Shown in pieces: positions 1 to 12,761 of a DNA stretch of 64,000 nt. The notes beneath the pieces were generated by a model. The model was not told the origin of the DNA. It searched no databases and saw nothing but the letters and a program-made list of their open reading frames with translations. The DNA lies in NCBI GenBank assembly GCA_013397795.1, contig VZTJ01004023.1:1609422-1673421 (forward strand). Reading direction: 5' to 3'. Made by a program: the position numbers and the translations under genes. Numbering within the stretch: position 1 is the first letter of the stretch; every line of letters starts with the position of its first letter. The DNA is from Orthonyx spaldingii (taxonomy: Eukaryota > Chordata > Aves > Passeriformes > Orthonychidae).

Positions 1-1113
1 TTGCAGCATGTGTATATAACCTCTTCTCATGTGTTTTCTGGGTCATGTGCTGTCAGTTTATAGCTTCTAGTGTAGGAAGCAAAACAAGTTTGATTAATGT
101 AGAGGGACTTGCATTGATTTTAGCAGGATTTGTGGAAAAGAAATAACCGCTTAAAGTCGTCAGAGCTAACGTGGTGTTCTCAGAGTGTTTTAAACAGGAC
201 TTCTAAGGAACTGGAAAACCCAAAGCTCAGGTGATGGAAAAGTTTGCCTGAACTTCAGGAAAGGTGCCAGTGCAACTATCCCAAGATCCAGTTTAGCCAG
301 ACCTTTGGCTACTTTTTGGTTTTCCAGGGTTGCCTTGTGACTCATTCTCTTTTCAGAGATCCCATTTTGCAATTTCTCCTGGATCAGCACTCCAGAGCCT
401 TCTTTCTTCCTAACTGGGGAAGAAAAGTTTATAAGTACCAGGAAACCAAAGAGCTTACAGAAGAAAGCACGGGACTGGACTGTGCCAAAGGAGGGCTTTT
501 GATGCCTTTTGCCACATGTCTGACTTGCAGGGCACTGTGGTAGAAAGTAGCAAGGCCACGAGTGTGGTGCCAGACTGAGGCCCCTCTAAGCCCGAGGTGT
601 GTAGGAATCATTGATCTACTCACTGCTCTTTCTTAGTGGTGCCTGTGCTGAAGATGGATCTATACAAGTAACAGTAGTGACATACACCATTCTTTCTGGG
701 GTTTGGCCCTGGCAAGTCCTGCCTTTCAGTGCCTGGATCAGAAATAGTGGGTGCCTGCTGCAGCTGACTGAAGGAGATGTGTGCCCCTGGAGGAACAGAG
801 GCAGGCACAATATTAGCAGTTTATCTGTTTTAGTAAGGTTGCCTCCAGGAAGCAATGGTTAGTCACAGCAGTCCCCATTGAGTTTAAAAGGATTAATAAC
901 TTCAGCAAGAACTCATTTATATTGCAGGCAAGTGAGCTCATCTAAGCCCTGTATGTTGCAGGTTTGATCCTAACAGAACGTAAGCTTTAAACATCCACAT
1001 CCTTTATTATCTGGATGTGCTCTCTGTCTGCTCAGCAGCTGGCTCAGGCTTCAGTGATCTAATTCACCATATCTGACCACCACATGAGGGAGTCTTTAAA
1101 CTGCTGGAAATCA

Positions 1114-1132
1114 GTGTGTGTGTGTTTGTGTG
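1114..1132. repeat. Interrupted (GT)n tract
   Basis: GT dinucleotides broken by one TTT, about 19 bases. A short ordinary microsatellite. Confidence 0.88.
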
Positions 1133-1440
1133 CTTTGGAGGGGTGAGAGTGGGACAAAGTACAAAGGGTCAACAGTTGGTACCAGATGTGATTTTCAGCA
1201 TTTAAGGTAGCAATTACATTTTTCCTTTTGTTTCTCTCATCCCTTCTGTTTTAGGAAGTTAGGTCCTAAGGATGTGAAGTTCCACTGACACATGGATATA
1301 ATTTGTTAGCTTGCTACTAAATTAGAAATGAATTTTTTTTTATTTGATAATGAGCTGGACCTTGTGGATACGATGGGCAGAACTAATTTGTCTTCAAACA
1401 TGCTGGTGGTTCCATACTGGTTCTTCCACATATCAGTGCT

Positions 1441-1716
1441 TCAGAAGAAGTCCCAATGCTGCTGTATTTTGTTCAACTTGGTAAACTCAGCATGATCCTC
1501 AGTAACACTGGGAACAGATCCTGCCAGCCACATTGGTGTTGCCTTGTGCTGCATGTTGTGAATGGGCCTGTTGAGCTCCATGAGGCACCTTGCCGTGTAA
1601 AATGTGAGTAAAGATGATGGCACCAAGCCCTTTGCTGGCCAGGTAGCCACCCCTACCCCCACAGCAAGAGCAAGAGCTAAAATTGATGTGATTGCATGAT
1701 CAGCTCCTAAGCCCAT
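1441..1716 (-). other. Unassigned 91-codon open frame, possible coding relic
   Basis: Read on the minus strand, the frame begins MGLGADHAITSILALALAVG, a hydrophobic segment, and ends in a more polar EFTKLNKIQQHWDFF tail. It looks more protein-like than most chance frames here (balanced composition, membrane-like start). I do not recognise it and could not match it to a family. There is no intron signal or poly-A tail. A decayed processed pseudogene or pure chance are both possible. Confidence 0.12.
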
Positions 1717-2234
1717 GGTACAGAGCTATAGCATTTCTGCTGTTCAGCTTTCAGAGGCAGACCCTAAGGAATGCTGCAGAGTGACCCATTTCTCAAATTC
1801 TATGAAGAGGCACATTACTTACAAACAGTGCCACACCAAACCTGACTATTCCCCACTGCTGTTCTGTTTGTGTTCATGGGAGATCTCTTTGCTGTAACAA
1901 TGGGCAAGTGCAATCCTGAACATGTCAGAATAATAGTTCTGCTTGCTTAGCTGCTGCTGCCAGGCAGCCACTTGTTGCTAGTCACTGTACCCCTCACTTG
2001 TCATTATAGTGTTGGTATTCAGACACCAAGGGGCCTTAATTAATGACTTTGAAGATATGGTCTTTTATAATTCATGACAGAACTTTAATTAAAATCAAAT
2101 ATATAGCAGTTGAACTAGCAAAGGATTTAAAGTGCACAACCTTTGATGGAGACAGTGATTCCCTCTGACCACTGGTGATGGATGCTGAATGCAAATTCCA
2201 TTTCTTCACAGCAGATTCAGAACAGAATGGCTTC

Positions 2235-2275
2235 TTTTTTTTTTTTTTNTTTTTTTTTTTTTTTTTTTTTTTTTT
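2235..2275. repeat. Poly-T homopolymer with undetermined base
   Basis: A run of T about 41 bases long contains a single N at 2249. The run length is probably inexact. On the minus strand it yields a spurious poly-lysine open frame. No TTTATT (a reversed poly-A signal) follows closely, so it is not clearly the tail of a retrocopy. Confidence 0.95.
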
Positions 2276-3115
2276 AACAGAGAGGTCCCTGTTGTTATAG
2301 ACTGGAAAAATGGTAAGGTCAAGAGGCCTGCAGTAATTTGATTCCCTCTCCTACCCCCATTTCCTCCTCTAGAATCCTCATGTATTTTAAATGTCTGTAT
2401 TGCTAGGGAAAAAAAAAAAGGACACAATTCTGTTGATGCTTATATACTTATTTATTATTTGTAGAGATGGTGTGTAAAATGCTGTGCCTGTGGAATCCAA
2501 GTACTCGCTCCAGGGCTCTTGTCAAAGCTGTAGGAGAATTTTTATTTCACATAAGGGGAAACTGAGGCAGTGCTTTCACTTGGACAGTGCAGGAGAAGCT
2601 TGTGGACTTGTGAAGAGTTCAGCCTGGTTCACTGATCGAGGACATGTCTTTCTGGCCTATGTTGGAATATCCAGACTTAAGCAAATATGTAGCAGAATTA
2701 TTGCTGTAGATTAAATCTGTTGTGCCAGGGAGCACGGTTTTCTTATAACAGTTGAATTTATTTCAGTTTATTTGGCCTTACTGCCTAACTGGATTCACCT
2801 AAATTTCTTACCAAATATGTTTTCTATCTAGGAGACCTATACTGCTATCCCACTACTGCTGTGACTTCCATGGAGTTCTTTGAATGGATTTCATGGTCTT
2901 GCTGGTTACTCTGCCTACTGAGAGTAAATATTTGGAAGGCATTTGTGGCTTTGATTTTACAGTTCTGAATTGTATTTCAAGTTTTATCATCTCATCTGTT
3001 CTACTAAGGAATGGGTCTTCTTTTCTGTGGGATTAGTTGATTGTTTGAGGTTGCCAAGTTTCCCCATCCTGTGTGTATAGAGGCCAATCCATGATCTTAC
3101 CATCAGAAACCAACT

Positions 3116-3130
3116 AACAAACAAACAAAA
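3116..3130. repeat. (CAAA)n short tandem repeat
   Basis: About three and a half CAAA units flanked by related 'accaacta' and 'accagccaaca' sequence. A similar short (AAAC)n tract is at 49234-49246. Confidence 0.85.
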
Positions 3131-6100
3131 CCAGCCAACAAGAATAACTATCTGCTACATGTACAAATGCTAATAAATGAAACAAAATTTACAATTTAAT
3201 AGAGCTAAGGGAAATTGGTCAATAAGTCATGTCAAGATATTTCAAAAAAATTGCCATGAGAGGGAGATGAATAATGGAAAAAAATGCATTTGAATAAATT
3301 AGTCACTGCAAGCTGGAAAAAAATCAGAAATGTCTTATTTAGTAGCTATAGAAATGGTTTAACAGTAGGAAAATATGATTCAAAAATGTCTTTCCTAAAT
3401 ATTAAACAATAATTCAGCCATCTATAGTTACCATCTTTACCTTCACAGTAGCAGTAATTTCTTAGTTATAAACATAAAAATAGGAACATATCCTATAAAT
3501 AGAAAATAACTTTCCTGGAAAGGAGGAAAGGATTTCTTCAGTGGTTGCTCTTGGTAATGTTGCAAAAAGTTCATTTGTTTTATATTACTAACGTTTCGTG
3601 TAGTACTTCAACCAACTGCTAAAACTAAAATTTGTGAACTGTTAAAATGGAGTTCCTGGGCACAATCAGGGGGGGATTTTTATTTGAAGGTTTTTTTTTA
3701 TTGTCAATTTGCTGCAGCAGATTGTTACTCATTGGATTATGTAAGGCTGTTTGGCTGGCAGATGTATTTACATGTGAGTCTTAATAGCACTGGGCTGTTT
3801 CTGCAGATCTAACCATCATTAGAGTGGCATAAGCTTGGCTTTCAGAATGCTAAACCAAAGTAAACATCATAGAATTGCAGGCTTGTCTCTGGTTGAGCAG
3901 TATTTTGTGGCATCACAGTAGAAAAACTTGGGCTGATTTTCCATCTGCAGTTTGCAGGAGGTTGCTCAGGGTCTATACCAAGCCTGTTCCTGGCACTGCT
4001 GGTGGGGCAGGAGCTGCTGGAGCAGGGCTGTTCAGGGAATCAGACTCGTGACTTCCCTGCTGGCGCAATTAGGTATCGAGGTCAGCTTCTTTAACAAGTC
4101 ACACCAGGTCATCGGTTCATCACGGAGATCTCAGAAACCCAATCACAACCCCAAAGATGCCAAAAAGGAGAAACATCTAAGGGCTCCATGGGAATCCCAA
4201 AGGGGAGAAGCGAGGAGAGCCCACAGGCCCACAGAGCTTCTGCAGTGGTGTCGAGTTCAAAGGGGAACCCGAAGGAGCGGCACCGCCTGCCTGTCCCCCA
4301 GCAGCCCGAGTTCCTTGTTAATGGGAATGACTGAATAAAGGCAGCATTTTAATGGGCAGGGAGAATGTTTCCCTAAAGGGATTAAATTCCAACTTTTTGT
4401 CTTTCAGTGTTTTTATTACTCTTCCTATGCTTTTTATGAGCCGTTAATTTCTTTCATACTTGACTGTTATTAATACAAGGCTAAACTACTTCCAGAGGCA
4501 GCTTGATGGCCCATACAGCATGGCTGCATTTTCCTGTCAGGAACACTGACTCTAGGGCCATTTGCACAAGTTTATACTGGGTTTTATGCCTGATTTCAAG
4601 ATGATATTAAAAAATATGAGTGCTGCTGCACACAAAATCTGGATCGTGTGTTTTTTTCTCTGTTTCAAAGAATAAAGTGCTTAAGGTTTTACTCTGAAAT
4701 TTAAATGAAGATTTATTTTGGTTTTATCTCTGTACTCCCTAGCCTCCCTTCCTCCCCAATCTGCTGTGATGCAATAGACAAAGATTTGAATTGGGAATTA
4801 TGATCATAAGCAGATCAATACGTGTTTTTCTGATGATAGGAAGATAAGCAGGGGGAACTTCCATGTAAAGTGATGGATTAACATCAGGCATTACTGAAAT
4901 CATGGCATCTTCGGTGGAGCTGCAGCACCTGTACAGTATTACTAAGTTCACCTTATCTTTTTTTTAGCATTACCATCTGTGTTGGAGTCATCTTCCTATT
5001 CCAGGAAGAGATATACTTTAAAATGCATCAAATTGTCTTGCTTTCAGCTCTTCACATTGAGAGTTCTTGGATCCTCACAACCTCAACAGTTGTAGCTAAT
5101 TGTGTTTTCCTGCTTGATCTCCTTAGCAGCTTTGGGAATGTCAGTCCACATGTTACCTGAGATGATGCCTTACCCAGAAGAGTGGTTTCATTCTGGATGC
5201 TGCTTTTCCTGAGCCTTTGTCTGCTCCTCTGATGCCTGTACCTGCAGTCTACAAATCTTTCTCGGCTAATTCACAGAGCAGAAATCTGCAACCTTCTCCC
5301 CCCAACCTTCTGAGTTCCCAAGGGGGAGGTAGGACAATAAGCCTTCTTTGGGGAATGAAATATATGATTTTATGATTTATTATTTATTTAATTCAGAGAG
5401 CTCATCAATTAAGACAAGAAGCCCTTGTATACGCTTGGTCCAAGATCCAGTCCTACCTCTCCAGCACCCCCTTTTGAGCATAGTAACACTCAGCATTTTT
5501 TGCTGCCAACTATAAGCTAGTCGTAACTAGATTTCTACAAGAACTGATCCAATACCTTTCCTCTTGGCAGAATTTAATTTTTGCTTACCTTAAAAATACC
5601 CAAGTTTGAGGGAAGGAGGGATCTTCAGGTGTCTCAGCTTTATTAGGTTTTGCATTGCATGTCCACTGGAGGTTTTTATATGTTAGCTCCTCCAGTTTTC
5701 TGCTCCAGACAGAAAAGCCCTACATTTGCCTCTCAGAATTCACCATTTCAAGAAATATTTGCAAGTATGTTGATCCTGAATTCAGTCTTTCTATGTGCCA
5801 GGCTGTTTCATAGGTACATTAGCTCCCTTGCACAGAAACTTCCATTTTCATTTGTTTCATTGGAGTTCATCAGGTCTGTCTTTACAATAAACTTGGCAAG
5901 ATCATTCCAGGAATCTCCCTGATACCATATGCAGAAGGGAAGATAATTCTCTGCCTTTGAAGTCAGATGAAATCCTAATAATCTGTAACGTTGCAGATTA
6001 CAAACTGCAGCCCTCTCACAATGAGTCTCTGACCTAATGCACCATCTCAGGAAAACCAGTCTAAGTGAGCTCAGTTTATGTTATTCTGGTTTATTGCAAA

Positions 6101-8401
6101 TAGCATGAGAACTGATTTATGGCAGTTGTTTGTTATTAAGGTGAATATTCAGATCAGAATGGATGAAATATGCATGGATACACTGCATGTACTCCAGAGA
6201 AATTAATGAATTGTAGCTCATAGGCTGCACAAACCTCCTTAAGTCCCGGATCAATTTCCTGATTATATAAGAAATATAATTACTACTGATACATACAACA
6301 GGAAGACAGCAGAAATGGTCATTGTTGGTATATTAGGTTCTCATAGAGGCAGGAAATTCACCACAACTGATAAAACTGCAGAAGAAAACCTGGTCCCTGT
6401 GATGATGGTGAAGGGAAGAATATTCCTCTTCCTTCAAACTTAGACTTCCAAGTAGTGTTGCTTTCCCCTCCAAAGTCAGAACAAGGCATAACAGGGAATA
6501 TTGCAGTTCTAGAAAAACAATCTATGATGTTCTAAGATTGAACAATCTTCAAAGATTGTGATGGGAAATGAATATATTTTTTTCTTATTTGTTTGAGTTT
6601 TTTTAACCTGTGCGTATAGATACCACATTGATTTTGGTAGGATAGCAACCAAACTATTGATAGTTTCTCTGAGACTGGTAAGAGAACTTTTTTCAAATCA
6701 TAGAGTTCAACTGCCAATTGCTGCTTATTCTTGCAAGAACTCTTGTGGCCTCAGTTTGACAGAGCACTTGAGCACTTGTTTTTACTCAATAGTCATGTGA
6801 AACAAAAGAGATTAGTCTTGTGCTTAAATGCTGGATTGGAATGTATTTGGTTGAAGAAAATTAAATGCATTTATCATTGCAAAGAATGTGAATTCTATAC
6901 TGTCAAATTCTAACGGGCTGAAGTTCAGTCAAAAGAATAGCACTACTCATAAACGGTATGAAGAAGAAAGCAGGCATAATAGCAAGAAGAATATTTAATA
7001 CTTCCAAAGCACCTTTCACCCAATGAGTTCACATTGCTGTGTGCATAAAAATGATCAACATTTCAACACCTCTGTGAACTAAGCTGAATATCTCCTTTCT
7101 CAGATGGGAAAGTCAAAGCGCAAGGACTTTGAATGATTTATCTGCATGAATTGGTAGCAGAGCTAAGAATCAAATCTTGGCTTGCCTCAGTCTGCCATGG
7201 TGTTATTGCTCATATGAAGTATTCAGTCATTTATACTACATAGAAGTGACAAGCTCTGTCATTCAACTGGATAAAAATAATTTAAAAATATGATTTCAGT
7301 ACAGCTCTTGCTCGCCATTCTCCAAAACCCTTTTATTAGAAGTTTGCCTTTTTGTCTCCCATGACACTAAGGCTTGGATTTAAAGTTTACTGCATTCATT
7401 CTGCTTTTCACTTCCACCAAACAAAGAGTTTGGGCTGGCCAAGTCACCTTGTCCAGTGTTAGGACACTGCTGTAATAAAAGTGAGAATAGGCAGGGATGT
7501 GTGGAAAAGTTGTTTCCCACCTACAGGCATATCAGAGATGTGAAGTCTGTTATTTCCTTCTCATCAGGAGAGCTGTGCAGCAATATATATGTAGAAGATG
7601 TGAAGCATGGGCAGAACCTTTTTATCACACAACTCAGGTACTTCTCTCTCTCCCAGCCCCTGTGGGTCTCCTTTGACAGTTGTGAGTCATGAGAATGAAT
7701 CATTTAAAACCTTTTTGCATAGAATGGAACACTAAAAATAATTTTCTTCTCATTATGTTGCAAACTGGAATTTGTAGATCCTAAGGAAAATTGCCCAAGA
7801 ACCTTACAGTTATGAGTTCTTTACAACCTGTGTGTTTTGACCAAGAAATTTTCAAGTGCAGTAAAAAACAAATAGCTGGTCTTTTAATCCTGGAAGTTTT
7901 GATGGTGGATTCTTCCTCTTGTAGACCTTGGAATGTTGGTCATTCACTTCACTGGGGAACAAGACAGCGTTCCTTACTTTAAAGATCTTTGCTTTAAGGT
8001 TTAATATTTCTATTATATAGAAGCCAGATGCTTTTCTTAGTCCATCTGTCTCTCACACAATGCCCACATGCACATCTTCCAGTTTACATGCTGCAAAAAA
8101 ACTTCTTAAATGCCATTACAGTGAGGGAAATGACTATAAAACAATGGCACTTGCCCCCTGGACCTGCTCCCCATATGTCTGATGTATCTGCTTACTTAAC
8201 AGAACTGAGCTTTTATTATTGCTAGCAATTATAGAGACAATGCAGTTGTGGGAAAGTGAGCTGGTGTTCTGCTCTGTCTGGCACATTAACAGCATCACTC
8301 TCAGGTAAATCTCAGTTACTGATTTTTATTATTGGTGATGATATTTGAGCCCTTAGCATCAGACTTCTGATTCCAGGTTGCATTTGCACAGTTGGCAGCA
8401 T

Positions 8402-8437
8402 GGAAAAAGAAAAAAAAGAAAAAAAGGAGAAAAGAAA
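8402..8437. repeat. 36-bp pure purine tract
   Basis: An A-rich run with scattered G and no pyrimidine for 36 bases. It creates a spurious run of lysine and arginine codons on the plus strand and of phenylalanine codons on the minus strand. Confidence 0.93.
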
Positions 8438-9045
8438 CCTCTTTCCTCATAAATTGAGTAGACTTAGCCTGGAAGATATTGAGAGACACTAATGGTTCAT
8501 TAAAGCACATTCTCCTTACTTTTAACTTCAAACAAAGTAGGCGGAGAGCAAAGAGGGTTGTTAATGGTGTTTGTAGAAAAAAATGTATCAAGGTATGGAG
8601 ATATCACAATGGCTTGTGGGTCTTTCTCTTTAAAAGCTGTTACATGATCTTCCTCTATTGCCTGTTTTATGATGTGGCACTTCTCCAGGACGTCAGCTCC
8701 ACCCCTGCTGCACACACCCACTTCTCTTTGTGCCCCTCCAGCCACATCCCAGGCTTCCAAGGAACACTCACTGTTTCATTCGGATGCGACATTTCCAAAG
8801 TTATCTCTCATTTTTCTCAAATACACATGTTCCTTGGAGGCTGCAGCCTGTGGGAAGCAGACACTGCTGCAGGCTTGGCAAAACACCTAAGTCTGAAAAT
8901 ATGTTATCAAATGAACTTTGAGAGAGCTGAGCCATTCCCACATTCTGACCATGGCAGGAAATATCTGCTGTCTTTCTGCTGTTCAGTACAGCTTTAATAC
9001 ACAGAGATAGAGCTGGAAGATCTGGGGTTTTTGTGGTTTTTTTGG

Positions 9046-9061
9046 GGTTGGTTGGTTGGTT
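9046..9061. repeat. (GGTT)4 microsatellite
   Basis: Four perfect GGTT units follow a G/T-rich lead-in (gtttttgtggtttttttggg) from about 9025. Confidence 0.93.
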
Positions 9062-9650
9062 GCTTGTGCCTGGTAATGCAAAACCATTGTCAGCACCGTT
9101 TAACCATCAAGTTCAGCTGAGATGACTACGACAGAGAAACCAAGTCTGATGAAATCTGTCCCAGATATGATATTGGCACCATAATTTGTGCTTATAATCT
9201 CTGGATACACAAAATGTTGCATATTTGACTGGAGATCACTATCTGTTCTTTCCTGCCCTTCCAGTACTTGAGTGAAGTAGACATGGGGATAACAGTGATG
9301 TGGCAGGCAACAAAGGCAGGTTGGGAAGTGATACCAGCTATGCATGTGGAGATATGAACAAGAGACAGCAGAGTGTGAAAACAAACATTTTTAACCTGCC
9401 CATAAGAGTAGGGAAAACCCCACACAAAACGCTGCTGAATATTTCAAAAACAAACCAGCATGGTTGGGGTGTGATAAGGATAGCACACAGACCTTTTGGT
9501 TTTGTCCTGCTGGCATTATTTGGGAAAAAAACCCCCAGAACTTAGTCAACAGGATGATATCTGCTGAGCTCATGTGGCTTATTTGGTTTATAAGAAGAGA
9601 TTTCTCTCCCTTCATAAATTGGGGAGCTGCCAGCACCAGCATTGCTGTGT

Positions 9651-9688
9651 GGAGTGCTGATGATCTCTCAGGAGGCTGATGATCTCTC
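9651..9688. repeat. 18-19 bp tandem duplication, two copies
   Basis: The string gctgatgatctctc occurs at 9656-9669 and again at 9675-9688. Each copy is preceded by a GGAG-like stretch (ggagt, ggag). A small local slippage duplication. Confidence 0.9.
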
Positions 9689-10080
9689 TCAAACTGGAAC
9701 TGGATGTTGCAGAGGTACAGTTGTCCCTCTAAGATCAAACTTTTATGGATTTCATGACTTGAGTGGTATTATAACCTCAGTCTGGTAGGTAAAACCCAGT
9801 CCAATAGGCAGGTCTTTATCCCTTTTATGAAGCTGTGACTTCCAATCTCAGGCCAATCTGACTCTGTTGTCCCCTGCAAGCATCAGCACAAAGCTGCCTG
9901 TCCTGCTGAGTCTGACCAGAACCCCCGGCACGTTCCTGGTTCTGATGTCTCCCACTGCCACCCCTCCAGGTCTTTGACATCTCCCTTTTAAGGTTTACTT
10001 TTCAGAAGCCCCCAAAATATTTATAACTGGGAAATCTCTTCTGTGTATGTTTGGCTGAGGATGCCTTTGGGAATGTGATG

Positions 10081-10170
10081 GATCACAGAAGCATGGGATC
10101 ATTTGTGTTGGGAAAGACCTTTCAGATTATTGAGTTCAAAAGTTACTAATCCTGTTATGGCAATAATCCT
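10081..10170 (-). mobile_element. Decayed CR1 3' end fragment
   Basis: The stretch 'gatcacagaagcatgggatc' followed by a 'ttgggaaagacctttcagat' stretch and a 'tattgagttcaa' stretch matches, in order and spacing, the reverse-complemented 3' terminus of an avian CR1 subfamily. That terminus runs, from memory, as a catagaatcat-like start, a 'ttggaaaagacctt' core and a 'gagtccaac' stretch. Only about 60-90 bases are recognisable and the right edge is vague. It carries no coding potential. It is more diverged than the copy at 28.8 kb and is probably an older insertion. Confidence 0.7.
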
Positions 10171-11732
10171 GGAAAAATTTGAAATACAGCTTTAACTCCA
10201 GGTAAAGCAATGTTGGATTGGATAGAATTAGGTCATATTCCAGAGCATATAGAGAGACCATAAAGAGACTTCCTAGAGATGTGCAAAAAAAAAAAAAAGT
10301 TGCCATGTAGAACTTTCATTTCTCCACTAGGAAGTACCTGTCCTACTGAGAGGTCTGGGGAATGTAGGTTTGCTCTCATTAAATAGCATGTTCAGTTCCT
10401 TTACAATGGACAGTGTTATGAGCACAACATGAACTCCTAGTATCTTCTCACTAACACATGTTATTCAGGGAAAAGTACAGAAGCCCACTAGTCAGCCTGG
10501 GTCTGTAGCAGCTTTGGGTACAAAGCAGCAGAAGAAAGGTCACTTGATACAATAACAGATGGTTTCCTGTGGACTTCCAACTTTTTGCTAAGTATCAAAA
10601 TTCTTCCTTTGATGAGACATGAGATTACTGACTGTATGACTTGGTTTGTTATCAGAATTGGAATACTGTCATGCTTCATTTATGAGTATTTGCATAAATC
10701 AACACATCTCCTTCTCTAATAGGATGTACAATGCTAAAATCTTAACTTAGGCTAGAGTTGCTTCTTTGCTCATATTTTATGGAGCACACGGACTTGATTT
10801 TTAAATTTTTAATTCTAACACATCTTATTAAACGTGCAGGCACAGAGAAGCACCCCCAGTCAAAGACATCATTATTATATGCATGGAGGGTTATCTTCTG
10901 CCTTTCTACCCTCATCATTCATTAATGATGCACAGAGGCTTGTCATTTGTCTTTTCAATTCTTTGACTTTATTTTATTGCTCATATTTTATGAGACACAT
11001 GGAGAGCTCTGTAGCAAGCATTCATCATCAGCCTTACATGTCTATGGAAATTTCATCTCTGTTAGGCCAGGAAAAAGTACCTTTTGTTCTTTTCATATTT
11101 CACCTACTAACTTGGTCTAACGTCACTCTCTTATTGTTGCTGTTTCTTGCAGTCTTTAAGTTTTAGAGAAAACTACTAACACAGCTCTGCTGTATGCTGA
11201 AAAAGCAGCGAAAGTACAAATTTCACCATGTGGGTTGAATGCATGGGTTTTACTCACCTTTATCTCATTTCATAGCTGCTCCTAGGAAACCCCACTCACG
11301 TCAGGGATAGTCATTGGAACCTCAGTAGTAACTCCAGTTTGCCATTCAGACAGTGATCCTAGATATGATTAAGATGCTGCTTAGTCTTTGTGACACTGCC
11401 AGACAGAAATCTCTCCTGCCAAATATGTTGGGTGTGTGTCTTTGCAAGGCAAGCTGTGATCCACTGGGACCAGTGAGGACACTATTAAAGCAATTCTGAC
11501 TTCTACATGTCACTTTGCAAAGCCCCCCAAGATACTCTGATCAGAGTCTTTGGAGTGTTTTGAGTTTTTCAAATTCAGTTTAAAGAACTTAATCAAACTT
11601 TCTGACACAACTGGCACACATTAACATTTTTCAGCTGTAAACACACAAACCCAGGAATTTCTAATTGCCAGTAATTAAAGTGTGTGGTTGGTTTTGAAAT
11701 GCTTTCCTATTAAAGGAGTCTGAAGTGGTACG

Positions 11733-11746
11733 GCTCCCTAGTGGTG
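11733..11746 (-). promoter_or_regulatory. CTCF-like motif, minus orientation
   Basis: The plus strand reads gctccctagtggtg, close to the reverse complement of the CTCF core (CCACNAGGTGGCAG-like). It is an eye match with a few mismatches. About one such match per 10-20 kb is expected by chance. Confidence 0.25.
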
Positions 11747-12740
11747 TTCCCAAGGAGACAGAGGCCTGCCCGAGGCTGCCTTGCTGCCTTTCAAAAGGTA
11801 ATAGGGAAAAATTGGGCTGTGTACTCATCCTGCATAAACATTTGTGTTGGGGCTACTGTTGTGTGTTCATAGAAAAAGTTTATTTGGATAACTCCTTTTT
11901 ATTAAAAAATTCATTAGTTCACCGTGCCAAATGTCACTTACTGCCTGATATGACATTTAAGAGGACTCTGGTGTGCATCATTTTTTTCTGAAATGGTTCA
12001 AGAGCTCAGAAACACAAACCCATACTGTCCCAGCAGGATGTGGGTGGCTTCCACTGCTTTATTGAAAACATTTACGAATGAAATGTTCTTTGGACTAGAG
12101 CTAACCCTGAATTACTCTGAAAAGATCCAGAGACCTACCAGTTAGGGGCCAAGTTACATGCATTTCCTCGGAGCTCTTTGGAGCACAGAGAGAGGCAGTC
12201 CTTCTCTGATGCTTCAGTGCTTTATCCAAGTACTGACTATGAGAAACAGGGCTGGAAGGTCTCCTGGGGAATATGATATACTAGAACTGTCTCAGCTTCC
12301 TCTGGAGCATCTGGGGCTAATGACTGCTAAGAGGAATTTGATAGGGGGCATAGCCTAATCTAATATGGTAATTCCTAGATTTTCCTGATAGCTTGACACT
12401 TGACAAAATCCACTGCTGCTTTTCCCCTCCGTGTGCTCACAGAAGATTCTTGCATCATCTGTTTTAAAAAAACCAGCAGAGCTGCTGAGCCAGGGCTTGG
12501 CAGTGCATCCTCTAGGGATATACTTGCAAGTATTTTTGTTTCTCGGAGTGGTATTTCTGGTGGCCACATCACAATTCAGTTTTCAAGTGCTTGTCTTTTA
12601 TTATCTCTCACAGGATTTCTTGATCTTCCTGTCTCTTCTAGTCAGTTCAAAAATACAGTAAGAGCAGCCTTTATTGTGGTATTCTGGCCCTTCTGTTTTC
12701 AGTTTCAACTATAGTGAGGAAGCCCAGAAGGAAAAATGCC

Positions 12741-12761
12741 TTTTTTTTTTTTTTTTTTTTT
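12741..12761. repeat. Poly-T run of 21 bases
   Basis: An uninterrupted T-run follows 'aaatgcc' and precedes 'cctgtaagag'. No retrocopy body is recognisable on either side. Confidence 0.95.

Larger units (their letters stand above)
1..2234. other. Unique noncoding DNA
   Basis: Apart from the GT tract near 1.1 kb and the unassigned frame at 1.44-1.72 kb, this stretch shows no recognisable gene or transposon. Small open frames at 244-543 and 611-862 overlap frames on the other strand and have no domain signal. Confidence 0.6.
2276..9024. other. AT-rich unique noncoding DNA
   Basis: The block holds only short simple repeats (CAAA at 3.1 kb, purine tract at 8.4 kb). A moderately GC-richer patch at 3950-4340 carries a 128-codon frame (RRSQKPNHNPKDAKKEKHLR stretch) without a domain. 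A donor-like string on the minus strand near 5585 has no partner acceptor. The 172-codon frame at 8479-8997 overlaps an 86-codon minus frame and is judged chance. Confidence 0.6.

Noticed and set aside
2206..2427. Lysine-rich minus-strand frame
   Set aside because: It is the translation of the poly-T tract, including the undetermined base.
3952..4338. 128-codon frame with basic centre
   Set aside because: Its composition follows a local GC-rich patch; no domain, acceptor or donor was found at its edges.
8479..8997. 172-codon plus-strand open frame
   Set aside because: It overlaps an 86-codon minus frame and two other plus frames, contains no motif, and has no Kozak or splice context.
11250..11262. 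Perfect minus-strand splice donor (aag then gtgagta)
   Set aside because: No plausible acceptor or open exon lies to its right, so it is treated as a chance match; the same goes for donor-like strings near 5585 and 48450.
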